Shown here: one piece after another, positions 23,720 through 34,401 of the stretch | How the letters are laid out: the number at the start of each line of letters is the position of its first letter | Position numbering within the stretch: the stretch's first letter is position 1 | DNA from: Macrotrachela quadricornifera | Lineage: Eukaryota > Rotifera > Eurotatoria > Philodinida > Philodinidae | Direction: 5' to 3' | DNA: 64,000 nucleotides | Assembly (NCBI GenBank): GCA_022393335.1 | Contig: JAJEKB010020945.1 | Span: 1-64,000 of the forward strand | Notes under the pieces: generated by a model | What the model was told of the DNA's origin: nothing | The model's input: only the letters and a program-made list of their open reading frames with translations | The model's database searches: none | Translations under genes and position numbers: made by a program

Positions 23720-24422
23720 TAAAAAAAACATTTCTCATTTTGAATTGAACAAAAATAAAAATAAAAAAGAAAGACAGAAAAATTCATTTATTTCTGTTTA
23801 TATTTTAAAACAATGCGAAACACCGTGATCTGCTGTCTCTTATTATTGCTTTTTTTTTTCTTCTTTGTTTGTTGTACATATTGTTGTTCTGTGTATCTAT
23901 GATTTTTTTTTTCTCATTCACTCAATATTATAAAAACGAAAAAGAAATAAAAAAATAAAGAATGAAAGAGAATAATGAATTTTATTCAATGTCAATCATT
24001 TATATATGATTTTAAAAAAAAAATGTTTCTTTTTATTTATTAATCAAAAAAAAAATTATTATTAATTAAGAAAAGAATTCTTGCGTATTTAATTAACTTG
24101 TTAACATCAATCTCGGATAGAAACGAATAATTTAATTATTATTAATTAATTGTATAAATAAAATTCTTTTGATGTTAATCATTAATTCTTCTATCTTAAT
24201 ATTAATCAATATGAAAAGAAGAAAAAAAACAAAATTTTTTTTTTTAAATTTTTTAGTCCAAATAATATCAGTAATAAATAGAGTTTGCATTTAATGAGAA
24301 GGCACACAAAAGCTGGAGCTAGAAAAATAATACACACCGAAAAAAAAAACTGGTGTTAAATAGAAAGGAAGCATTAATTATAGATCTTAGATAAATGAGA
24401 TATTTTCTGTTTAAATAAAATG
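23720..24422. other. Convergent 3' flanks of arrestin and PGAP2
   Basis: Contains AATAAA-type signals near 23942-23960 for arrestin and long A/T runs. No gene is seen. Confidence 0.45.
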
Positions 24423-25445
24423 TCATCTAGATGAATGAATCTCTTTTTGTTCGTTTTCAATGTCTGAGTCTGTTTTTTTTAAACCATGATTTAATTTTGT
24501 TGTTGTTTTATTATAAATTGTTAATTCAAAATGATTAAAATCCCAACAAACCTTTAGTTTTATATAAAACAAATAAATAAATAAATCTTATATTTTATTA
24601 TAATAATAATATTAAACTTACGGTTGCATGATAAGCCATAATAATACAACAAATAATATATTCACAAGCAGAAAAATAACTCCAGGCAGTTGATGGTTGT
24701 CCAATATTATTTGAACATTTACTTGTATGTCTTACATATGAAATAATAAGTAAAAGAGAAAATATAAATACTAAACAAAATAAACGCATTTTCCATTTAT
24801 ATGATGATTGAAAACGATGTTTTTTAGTTTTATCATCATTTAACCATAATTTATATAATAAATGTCGAAATAAAATTAAACATGTTATCATACGTAATGT
24901 TGATGATAACATAAATAAAATAAATGCTTTTTCATGTAAACCATAATTTTCTTTTGTTGATATGTATGATAATAATATAAGACCAAAAACTTCACATAAT
25001 TCCAAAAATGTATTTAAACTTATTAATTGTTTTAATATAAAATATTTTATATTTGAATTATGTTTTAATTGTAATAAATTTGTTTTAAATTGATTATAAT
25101 AAAGTGATGCAATTAAAAATCGAGGAAAACAATGAAATGCTATTGCCATACGCCATATATATTTACCGGGTGAAACACCAATTACCGATGAAAATGATGG
25201 AATAAAATTACGAGACTTAAAATAAAATAGAAATTTTTAATTTTATTTTTTTACTAATAAAAATTCTTTATTTTTAAACTTACTCCACATTCAGATTCAA
25301 ATATTTGTTCTTTACTAAATAAAACTGATGTTATAAAACTTGCTACCATACCAAAGAAAGGTAAGCTAACAATAAAATTTGTTAAATATGGTATAGATAT
25401 ACGTACAACAGTTTCTGATGGAATTATCTCATTTCTATTTTCCAT
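24423..25445 (-). CDS. PGAP2: PGAP2-like GPI-anchor lipid-remodelling protein, 294 aa
   Basis: Exons on the minus strand are 25284-25445, 24622-25215 and 24423-24551. All are phase 0 and GT-AG (donors GTAAGT and GTAAGT), and sum to 885 nt. PGAP2/FRAG1-family landmarks are a first membrane segment (YLTNFIVSLPFFGMVASFI), ESECG, NFIPSFSSVIG, YIWRMAIAFHCFPRFLIA, a central ENYGLHEKAFILFM block, and a last helix leading to MAYHAT then VCWDF (human MAFHMTAWWDF). About six membrane segments are present. In animals PGAP2 acts in the Golgi on fatty-acid remodelling of GPI anchors. Length is close to other family members. The short last exon was found only by following the family's Trp-Asp-Phe motif across an intron. 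Confidence 0.88.
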
Positions 25446-25836
25446 CTTCTCTTGTTTTTATAAACGAATAAATCAATATATCTATTTTTTGCCATCTTTG
25501 GAAATGTTAGAGTCTCATGATTTTTAATTGTCCAATTATTGCTTGGATACCAAGAGGTCGCAATTAAATGGCATCTTTTTTTTTTTCTCTTACATCATTT
25601 TAATTTCTTTTCTTTTTATTTTCTATATAACCTTCCTCTCTTATCGTTAATAGGATCGATAAGTGATACTTAACTATAAAAAATAAATTGTTTTTAATTT
25701 GTTAAAAATTGTTATTTTCTATGAAAAAAAAAATTGAATACAAAGAATACATTTATTTTTCGTAATATGAATAAAGACATAGACATATATAGAAAGTAAT
25801 TGTAAAACAAAAGGAAAATTTTTTTTTTTATATAAA
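25446..25836. other. Spacer between RSPH3 and PGAP2
   Basis: 391 nt between two same-strand genes, AT-rich. It must contain the RSPH3 3' end and the PGAP2 promoter or trans-splice site. No motif can be singled out. Confidence 0.4.
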
Positions 25837-27777
25837 TCACTGTTCACCACCAACATCATCATCTGCATTTGTTTGTTCATCTTCACGTTCATCTGCAATT
25901 TCGTCTTAAAAAAAAAGAAATAATTAAATAAATATTAATTTTTCAAATATTATATTTACCATTCTGCAAAGCATTTGTTGTAGTTTCACCAGCATTATTT
26001 GCAACAACTGATTCTGGTCGTTCAGTATTTTGTTCTGAACTATGACCAATATCACCTGTTGATGTTCCTATTTCAATACCACCTTCAACCATCTTTTAAC
26101 ATAAAAAAAAAAGAATTTCACTATTTCTAAACTAATTTAAAAAAAGAATTTTACTTGTCTAAGTGTTTCTTCTAATTTTTCATAATCATTAATATGTTGA
26201 TTAACAACATCTCGAATAATTGAATCAAGAATAGTTCTACCAAGTACTAATCGATTAACTTGTGCCATTGTCTTGTCCATTAACCAAGGCATAAATGATG
26301 TTTCAATTTCTAAAAAAAATTAATTAAAAAAAACATTTTTTTTTTTTTAATAAAAATTTAATACCATGTTCAACAGGATCATAAAAGTATCCATTTTCTC
26401 TTAAATTATTAAATACACTTGGTACAAGATCTTGTAAATAAGATTTAGCAAAAGCTCTTGCTGCAATTTTTTGTGCAATATCTTGTTCTAATTGAAGTGA
26501 TTCTTGTGCTTGTTTCATTCGATGATCTTTTTCAACTCTTAAACGTCTTTCTTGTTCTTCTAATCTTTGTAATTCAATTATTTCAGCATTACGTAATTCT
26601 TCATATTCTCGTTGTTGTTCACGAATTTCAGCTAATTCTTCTTCTTCAGCAACTTCAATTAATGCTTGTTCAATTGTTTTACCAGCTAATGTTTCAACAA
26701 TTGGTTTTACTTCAAGATCATAATCAAATAACTAAACAATAGTTTGTTTTTTTTAATAATTAAATTTAATTTTCGAAGTTAAAAAAATTTTTTTACATCT
26801 CCTGCTTCAATTTGTGTAGCAATATCTTTTCCAGTAGATTGTGGTATAAATAATGGTGATGATGGTCGATCAAGAAATGCGTCTGTTTGTACATCAACAT
26901 CAGCTTCTTCAATACGATCACTAAATTATATAGAATTTATTTTAATAAGCATTTGGATATGAACGTAAATCTTTTTATAGCGTGTTTTGCTTCCTTTTTT
27001 TTTCTCAAGGTAAAAATTACAATGTTCATGACATAGAAGTAATTGAAAAATAAATATTTAATTAATTTTCATATTATTTAAAATAGAATCTAAATGTATT
27101 AACATGAAAAAAGATTGTAATCAAAGGAAATTACTAGAATAAACAAGCTAGAAAATTGATTTTTCTTAATGTAATGTTAATCATATTAATTTATAGATAA
27201 ATATTAAAAAATCATTTCCGTCATTAAAAAAAAATGTCTTTTCTCATTCATAGAGATTAGATTTCATTTATAATATATATATATATTAAAATGGATATTC
27301 ACCTGAGTTCTTCAAGATAAAGTTCTGTTTGTACATCAATATTTTTTCTATTATGTACGGGCTCAGGTGTTCTTGTTCGAATTTGTTCTCGAGCTTTACG
27401 TCTTGCTAAAGCACGTCGTTTAGCTTCTTGTTGACGTTGAACTTCAATTGGATCTGGTTGTGCATGCTATTTAAATAAAAATAAAATAAAATAAAATAGA
27501 AAATTTCTTTTATTAAAAAACTTACTGCTGGAAGTGTATGAAGAGCATATGTATTACCACGAATAACACGACGATCGTACATTAAATTACCAAATGTTGT
27601 ACCTTCATCTCTTTATTAATATGTTTTAATAAGAAAATTAAATTGATAATAAGCTTACGGTGGATTAATAATTGTTTGGCGAAATTTTTGTCGTTGTCCT
27701 TGTTGTTCTTGGACTGCTTTAGGTTGACTGGAAAATGTATAAGTTGAATTAGATGGCTTTACAAGTGTTGCAGCCAT
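25837..27777 (-). CDS. RSPH3: Radial spoke head protein 3, 404 aa
   Basis: Eight exons on the minus strand: 27659-27777, 27526-27610, 27303-27466, 26797-26920, 26365-26731, 26155-26309, 25960-26092 and 25837-25904. All are phase-consistent, total 1,215 nt. Conserved family blocks are the N-terminal GNLMYDRRVIRGNTYA, two DVQTD/VQTE motifs (IDVQTELYLEEL, VDVQTDAFLD), the long coiled coil rich in Glu/Arg (residues about 180-245, EEEELAEIREQQREYEELR), AFAKSYLQDLVPSVF, and the acidic C-terminal tail. RSP3 anchors the radial spoke to the axonemal microtubule doublet and has an amphipathic helix that binds PKA regulatory subunits. Expression in ciliated cells fits a rotifer's wheel organ. Shorter than human RSPH3, similar to other invertebrate forms. 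Confidence 0.93.
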
Positions 27778-28561
27778 TTTTGAAAACGAATTCTTGTATT
27801 TATGATAGAATTAAAAAAATAATTCAATTAACTATTTGCTAAAAACAAAAGATGTACTATGAATATGTATATTATGCTCAATAGTAATAATACGTGAATC
27901 GAAAGCCATAGTTGATTATGTTGTTAAAGTAGAGTCTCTACTTGACTACTATCTTATCAAAGAAATAAAATAGAACAATTATTAGATAATATATATACAA
28001 AAGACAACTGATCTAAATGAAAAACTTGTAAAGATAATAGATGAGTTTGATTTATTAGTTGATAGCGTCCTCTATCGGAAAATCGAAAAATTTTTTATAT
28101 ATTATCATTTTGAAAGTATTTTATTTTCTCAATATTATATTTCTCTCTAATGTTATCTTAATATAATTATATAAGATTACATAATTACGTCGTACTTTTA
28201 CATATTCTTTAATAGAAGAAATAATTTGTTTGACGATTCTTGTCTTATATATGTCATATAAATCTTACTAATAATATTATGAACAGTTAGAACGTAAAAA
28301 CATCAAGAGAATGTAATGAAACAAAAAGTTAGCAACATAAAGGAAGTAGTACTCTATACGTATTTGTTCACTCATATTATTTACGTCTTTCTATATCAGT
28401 TGCATCATAATTTCTTTCATTTTTAAACCTATAATATACTAAAAAAAAATATGCATGTGAGTGTGAAGGAAGGAAGGAAGGAAGGAAAAAAAGTATTGCG
28501 TACTATTTGTCTGTATATTCTGCTTATTTCGTTCTCATTACTACGATTTCAATGTTATATA
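27778..28561. other. Divergent intergenic region upstream of RSPH3
   Basis: Holds the upstream flanks of RSPH3 (-) and the unknown gene at 28562 (+). A GGAA tetranucleotide run lies at about 28467-28488. No other feature is seen. Confidence 0.4.
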
Positions 28562-29092
28562 ATGGCTTCGATGCTATTTTGTTGTGCATTTACTTATGAT
28601 AGTGAGCGAGATTGGGGAGCAACTCGTACTGCTCTTGGAATTGCATGTCCATGGTCAGAATTATGTATTGAATTTAATCGTCAAGGTTCTTCCTGTCCAG
28701 TGAGAAATGTCATTCATTATAAAACAATTAGTATAGTTGGTCCAAAATTATTTGCTGTAAGTATTGATGCTTTCAAAGTATTTTATCATGATGGTGAACA
28801 ATGGCATCAATATCAATCAGCACGAAATATTCAATTTGGTAGATTGGAAGATTTTATGGAATTTTTCTATGATGATGATCATAATAATAATGAAGATTGG
28901 TCACAGGAGGAGAATAATGGAAAAGATCGAGATGATGATAATAAATCCAATCGACAAGCAAAAGATTTACCATTAAATAATGATTCGAACTATTGGATTA
29001 ATCAAGCTATTCTATACAATTGTCTTATTCGATTGGTTCTCTTTGTTCGATTACATTTTTATCTTATCCAATATCAATCATTGATTCATTAA
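28562..29092 (+). CDS. Unidentified protein, about 176 aa
   Basis: The frame is open from 28451, but the first 37 codons cover the GGAA repeat, so ATG 28562 (MASMLFCCAFTYDSERDWGA) is the better start. The N-terminal half is compact with several Cys and Trp (ACPWSELCIEF, SSCPVRNVIHY, EQWHQYQSARNI). It is followed by an acidic Asn/Asp-rich linker (YDDDHNNNEDW) and a hydrophobic C-terminus (YNCLIRLVLFVRLHFYLI). I do not recognise it. If the upstream ATG is used, a hydrophobic stretch (TICLYILLISFSLL) would act as a signal anchor. AATAAA lies at 29117-29122, 25 nt past the stop, which supports a transcribed gene. No introns seen. Confidence 0.55.
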   Translation: MASMLFCCAFTYDSERDWGATRTALGIACPWSELCIEFNRQGSSCPVRNVIHYKTISIVGPKLFAVSIDAFKVFYHDGEQWHQYQSARNIQFGRLEDFMEFFYDDDHNNNEDWSQEENNGKDRDDDNKSNRQAKDLPLNNDSNYWINQAILYNCLIRLVLFVRLHFYLIQYQSLIH

Positions 29093-29149
29093 CTAATCTT
29101 TAGTATTTGTTTATGGAATAAATGCATCATAATCTCGCGCTATATTTAA

Positions 29150-29322
29150 TTATTATTTTCAATAAATAATTATATTTTAAATTCGATACTGCTAGCAAAA
29201 GCTGAATATCTTTATCAATAATGAAAAATTTGAAAAAATAGTACCTCATATGGTCGACTGTGACGCAATCGTTAAAAAAGTGGCGACACGGGATGTCATT
29301 GATCTTTTACGACTGTAACCCT
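29150..29322. repeat. Dispersed repeat, copy 1
   Basis: This stretch matches 33140-33305 in the same orientation (AAAAGCTGAATATCTTTATC versus AAAAATTGAATATCTTTTTC; GTGGCGACACGGGATG versus GTGGCGACATGGGATG). The two copies are about 4 kb apart. On the minus strand both encode a similar VATxLTIAxQS segment with no known motif. Confidence 0.7.
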
Positions 29323-29507
29323 TTGGAACCGGTGGTACAAGGGTTGTACCGCTTATTTTCCAATGAGGAAAATGTCTATTTCTCATTAAACTATTGTCAA
29401 CTGTAAGATAATAGACCATTCCAGCTGCCCTTGAATGCATATCTTTTCTCTTTCCTCTCTATAGACTGACGCCATGATCATTTCCTCTCTTATCTTGGGT
29501 GCTAGTA

Positions 29508-30340
29508 ATTTATGCTAACACCACAAACATTCAACTTTGTAGAAACGCATATAGGTCATCTTCACTAACATCCACATCTTGGAGAGTTATGTGCACAAAC
29601 ACCCACTATGTCCAACTCATGGAAAAAATAAACGATCTACAAAGTTCAAAAAATGACCTCCTTCAACATTAACACTCAGAATCTTTCTTATGGTCCACAC
29701 AAATGCCCCAACTGGTTCTCACTAATACTTACAGAACTCCATAATCTGTATTTTGATCCGAATAAGTGTCATCTCCAAATGAACCTTTATCTGAAAGAAA
29801 GGGTTTTACATTGAAAAAGCTTGTCAGCGCAATCTCTTTTAAACTAAACTATGGAACTCACATCTCTTTAAACAGTGGAGCTCCAGCAAAATAAACATAG
29901 GAGCCAATTTCTGTATTGTATCTGTTTGTAATGGAGAGAAATGTATGCAATGGAGAGGTGTCTGTAATGGGGAGGGAGGGGGAGAGGGGAAGCGAGCTGG
30001 AAAACTTCGACTTAAAACTTACACTCGCATTTTTCAATGTAAGATCCTTTCTTTCAGATAAGGGTTTATTTGGAGATGGTACTTATTCAGGTCAAAATGT
30101 AGATTATGGAATTCTGTGAGTGTTAGTAAGGATCAGTTGAGGCATTTATGTGAGTCATAAGAGAGATTCTGAGTATTAATGTTGAAGGGGGTCAGTTTTT
30201 GAACTTTGTTGATCGTTTATTTTTTCAAGGAGTCGAACAAAGTGGGTGTTTGTGCACATAACTCTTCCAGATGTAGATGTTAGTGAAGATGATCTATATG
30301 CGTTCTTACAAAGTTGGGTGTTTGTGGTGTTAGCATAAAC
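29508..30340. repeat. Large inverted repeat, arms of about 310 bp
   Basis: Left arm 29508-29818 and right arm 30029-30340 are inverted copies. TATGCTAACACCACAAAC faces GTTTGTGGTGTTAGCATA; GTTATGTGCACAAACACCCA faces its complement at about 30245; CCTTTATCTGAAAGAAAGG faces CCTTTCTTTCAGATAAGGG. The spacer is about 210 bp. The right flank carries a piggyBac-like end (CGGCTCGAAAGAG then TTAA, 30394-30410) with no partner on the left. Probably a decayed foldback or two head-to-head element copies. Small open frames in it are repeat-derived. Confidence 0.7.
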
Positions 30341-30410
30341 TGGTAATGTGCATAAACCGACGAAAGAACCATTTTTCAATTGAAAAATAATTTCGGCTCG
30401 AAAGAGTTAA

Positions 30411-31099
30411 TCCAATTTGTTTATTTGAGAAGCATTCATCGAAGGCTGTGCACTAGATCCAGCATTATATAGTGTTTCGTTTCATATTATCTCGACATCA
30501 CTAGGATTTTTGATATAAAAGAAACTTTGTCTTCTTCTTCATTAATCCCACTAGGGACATATGTTGATGAAGAAGAAATCAAAATCGAATGGTTTATCCT
30601 GAAAAAGGTCCTTTTTGTTATTGGGAGGCATTTATGTGAACAATGAATTTTTTAAATGTTATTTTTCATTTCATAATTATTTTATTTAAAAAAAAAGAAA
30701 TATACAATTTTACTGGCAGGTTTGGTAGTATTGGGTGACGGTGTCATCTTCAAGTATCACTTGAATTTTGCGGCAGCTGTATTTGAGATGATCAGCGTTT
30801 GCTTCTGGATGTTGAGTGTTGTGTGTACAAGGATCTATTTGTGTAATGTGTTTATGATCGCCAAGGCATTTTCATGTGAGAAGAACATCTGGACAGTTTG
30901 TTCTTGAATAATTGTTTTGGAGTGTTTCAAGGATCAGGTACTCTTTCCGTATACAACATTTCGTATCTTATAAGTGGGAGGCTACAAGATAGAAGATGTT
31001 CAAATTATTTTTTAATGTTTTTCACTTACCACATTTGGCTGATGTTGATGAAAGTGTGGAAAGTTTCTCGGGCAATTTTGATCGAAGAACAATATGGTG
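30411..31099. other. Intergenic; possible decayed coding fragment
   Basis: On the minus strand, about 30,720-30,935 reads SLKHSKTIIQEQTVQMFF, then HENALAIINTLHK and a stop, then further open sequence. That looks like old coding DNA but is unidentified. A block near 30531-30590 (CTTCATTAATCCCACTAGGG) recurs diverged at about 32058-32110. Confidence 0.35.
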
Positions 31100-31783
31100 T
31101 TAGAGTAAACCAAGTTGAGTCAGGTTGTTAATAGAGTAGAAGTTTTTCAATCGCCGCTGGAGGCATTTGTAAGTTCTGGAGTTGGGATGTATTCTTGCAC
31201 TGGGATAGTCTTTATTAGGACGTTGTAGGTTGCTGGTCGCTATAGAACAAGCCATCCAATCATCAAAATATTTTCCTATGAAGAAAATGAAAAATATAAA
31301 TAAAATATTCTTAAAATCACCTACCGTCATTCGATGTTACACTTGTAAAGGAGATCATTTCTTGGATCTTAATTTCTTCGTCCACATGTTCAGAATTTAT
31401 TAAAGGTTTGTAAGGTTCCTTTGATAAAATGGATTCGATAAATTTGGTCGCTGTTGATCTTGATATGTAATTAAGAAATTGAATTGATAATGATCGTTTA
31501 TGTTCTTCGTCAGATGATGGTAGTAAACTTATATTTGATGATGACGTTGGTTGACAAATGTTCTTGAATATTGAAACTAGTGCAATATTTGTTCAGAAAA
31601 CAAAAATATTTATACTCTTAGCTTTTCTTGTGAACATCCAATTTCTTTACTGAGTTCTTTAAATTCAGCAGTAGTAGGATAGCATGTTTTTGCAATATAA
31701 GATCGTATAAAATTTGTGCCAAGTTTGGTAAATCTGCCAGAACTTGCATTATAATACGAGGATGAATTAATGGAAGTAGCCAT
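31100..31783 (-). CDS. Small homeodomain-like protein, 193 aa predicted, possibly degenerating
   Basis: Predicted minus-strand exons are 31616-31783, 31325-31562 and 31100-31275. They total 582 nt, in frame. Exon 1 (FTKLGTNFIRSYIAKTCYPT, then EFKELSKEIGCSQEKLR) has the spacing of homeodomain helix 1, the YP turn, helix 2 and the start of helix 3. The frame-keeping acceptor (ATTCAAG) joins LR to NICQPTSSS and so lacks the usual WFxN of helix 3. The bases just upstream read S-I-F-K-N, which suggests an ancestral WFKN-like helix reached by a different splice site. Exon 2 is Ser/Glu-rich (SSDEEHKRSLSIQFLNYIS). Exon 3 has FDDWMAC. A DNA-binding role is a guess; it may be a degraded copy. Confidence 0.45.
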
Positions 31784-32287
31784 TAAGAAATACGACGACA
31801 AAAAAGAAGAAAATGAAAGAAAAATAGAATGAAGCAGGAAAGAAATTAATAATGAAAAAACAGTAAAAGCAGAAGTGCGAAAAAGGATATATTAGAGTGA
31901 AGCTGATAAGATACGTGTTGAATAGATGAAAGTTGTTATGAATGAGCATACAACTTCACCTTCCACTGTATTCATAATTATTTCACTTAGGCTAACCATT
32001 TCACTTCAATTAAACGTTCCACATGAAAAGATTTTCCAATCATCTCTTAGTTACGCTTTTCATCTTCATCAACCCCACTACGGACATAAGTTGATAAAGA
32101 AGAAGACTAAAACGGATGATTTATTCCATATCGTCTCGTGAAGAACGAATCATCGGAAGTGCTACACTTTATGCAAAATAAAATTGTATATCTTTTACCA
32201 CCATCTTGGTCTTTGCAGGATGCTAGAATAAAATGAAACTCTCACTTCCCCATGAAAAAAATACTGAAATAATCAGATTATAATCGA
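31784..32287. other. Intergenic, no gene seen
   Basis: 5' flank of the homeodomain-like gene. It contains the diverged CTTCATCAACCCCACTACGG block shared with 30.5 kb. Confidence 0.35.
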
Positions 32288-32291
32288 TTAA

Positions 32292-32949
32292 CCCTTTGAG
32301 AACCGCTGACGTATATGTGCGTCCGAGACATTTTCTTCAAGAATACACAAGAATACATGAGTTCATGTTAACGTCAACAAATGTTATTTTATGACGCTCA
32401 CTTATGTCCCGTACATATACATATATACATCTTTTTTTCTTTCCTGTTGAATAGATATATTGTCTTGTCGATCATTATGACCTAGTATTCTTTATTACGT
32501 ATTTGATGTTTCTCTTTTGATTTTTTTCTACAATTTTTTAATTTTTCTCTGAATGTATATATATATTATTGTGTTTCGTTATTGTCCTGTCTTCATCAGT
32601 ATTATTTTCTTTGTTGTTGTCACACAAATATATTCTTTGTTATATCTCCTTCATCTTATTTTCTTATATATATCAACAGCTTCATAACAAATTATTTATG
32701 TAAGCTTATGATTTCTTTTATACTATGGCTCAAAGCTCTACTATATTATCCCCGCACGAATTCAAGAGCTAACAGTTCAGCAGGGAAAAATCAGTTCCTA
32801 TGCATAAGATCATGAACTATATGACAAGCTCCTCCTGTTGAGCTATTTTCTCCACAAAACATTTACAATCAGACATGAACAAATCAACTGATTCTATCAA
32901 TGTTCGGGTCTAATAATTTTTGAAAAAAATTAATCCGGTCCTCAAAGGG
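32292..32949. mobile_element. piggyBac-like non-autonomous element, 658 bp
   Basis: Flanked by TTAA on both sides (32288-32291 and 32950-32953). The left end CCCTTTGAGAACCG and right end CGGTCCTCAAAGGG are inverted, with one mismatch in 14. TTAA duplications and CCCTTTG ends are diagnostic of the piggyBac superfamily. No transposase; the open frame at 32582-32815 is not recognisable. Confidence 0.85.
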
Positions 32950-33139
32950 TTAAATATTGATTAAAAATTGATCGAAATCATACACCGTTAATCAATTTTT
33001 ATTTGCTTACTAATCAATTAAAATCACGCACCCTCGTCCTCAGGACTATGATAGAACTTGATGCACTCTACAAATAAGTGTCAGACACTTTCGATCCGAT
33101 TCCTTATGAAAAACAGAAAAAAAAAATTTCCAAAATTGA

Positions 33140-33305
33140 ATTTTTCTGTAAATAATCATATTTTATATTCGATATTCCTAGCAAAAATTGAATATCTTTT
33201 TCAACAATGAAAAATTTAAAAAGATACTATTCCATATATTCGACTGCAACGCAATTGTTAAAAGGGTGGCGACATGGGATGACATAGACCTACTACGATT
33301 ATAAG
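33140..33305. repeat. Dispersed repeat, copy 2
   Basis: Direct partner of 29150-29322. Sequences beyond both ends do not match, so this is a bounded unit of about 165 bp. Confidence 0.7.
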
Positions 33306-34401
33306 CTACAATATTGATAAGTCGAAAATTATCCAAAGAAACACGTATTTTTTTTCTCTTTTCAAATAAATATATAAATTGGCTTTTTCTTTCATTACTG
33401 GAATCTTTAGTAAATCGCTCCTTCAATTATTGTCAGGCGATGTAATAATCTAGAAAAGTCTATGACGTCGAAAATTTTTAGAAACTAATTATTTATCTTT
33501 AATTTATATTTAGTGGCAAGAAAAACTTCTGTCATATACGAAAGGATGTTATTTAGCAGACATTTGTAATATTTGTGTAATGACAAATGATCATTACAAT
33601 TTATTTCTTACATGTTTGTTTCTATGTAAATTATTGACCCTGATTCGATGATTTATTTTCTGCATCTATATATTTTCTTCTGTTCTTATGTTTATATTGT
33701 TTCTAATTGCTATACAATTATATAAATACAGAAAAATAGTTACAATAGAAGATTGAAATTACTTCAATAAGTATTCTTATCAGAAATCACATTTTCTTAA
33801 TATTGTGTTTATTGGTCACAATTTCCCAACTAATGACAACATGATCATCTGAGATATTATATGACTCATAGGGTGTGGGTCAATCAATATACATGAAGAT
33901 TATATTAGTATTAATATGATAATTAATTATTAATCTTTATATCAGAGTTTGCACAAAAGAATGAATAGATGCAACGATCATTTGACAAAACGATTAATAT
34001 TCTAACTATTGAAAACTGTATCCTTTGTTCTCTCTACTTCAAAGCTTTGTACATCATGACAAAATTAGTGTGTCAAACAATAAATGACAATATCATATTC
34101 AAACTATATGAATAGATATATTATCTGATCAATAACATTAAATATAGTGGCACTATTGTATAAATCAAGAATACATGAACCTGTACTATTGTAACTATCT
34201 ATATCATAATTGATATGGCAATTCAGTATATTTTAGTTGATATGAAGATTTTCGTAAAAAACTAATTATAGACAAAGAGTTATCATCAGATAAATAAAAC
34301 ATCAATTTTTTGGTTCTATATATTTATTAAAGATCCCATAATTATAATTACAAAAAAGAAGTGAATATATGTATTAATTAAGATTCTAAGTGAATATAGA
34401 T
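33306..34401. other. 3' flank of the P450 gene, no gene seen
   Basis: AT-rich. An AATAAA-like poly(A) signal for the P450 gene would be read on the minus strand near 34,295-34,330 (TTTATTAA/TTTATC). Nothing else is seen. Confidence 0.35.

Noticed and set aside
28451..28561. Upstream extension of the unknown gene at 28562
   Set aside because: It is built on a GGAA repeat, and family-like sequence begins only after the second ATG. Kept only as an alternative start.
30722..31131. Plus-strand open frames of 61 and 77 codons
   Set aside because: No motif. The minus strand of part of the same stretch looks more coding-like, but it has stops and could not be identified.
29150..33305. Long terminal repeats of a retroelement
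   Set aside because: The two copies are only about 165 bp, lack TG...CA ends, and no gag/pol-like sequence lies between them.
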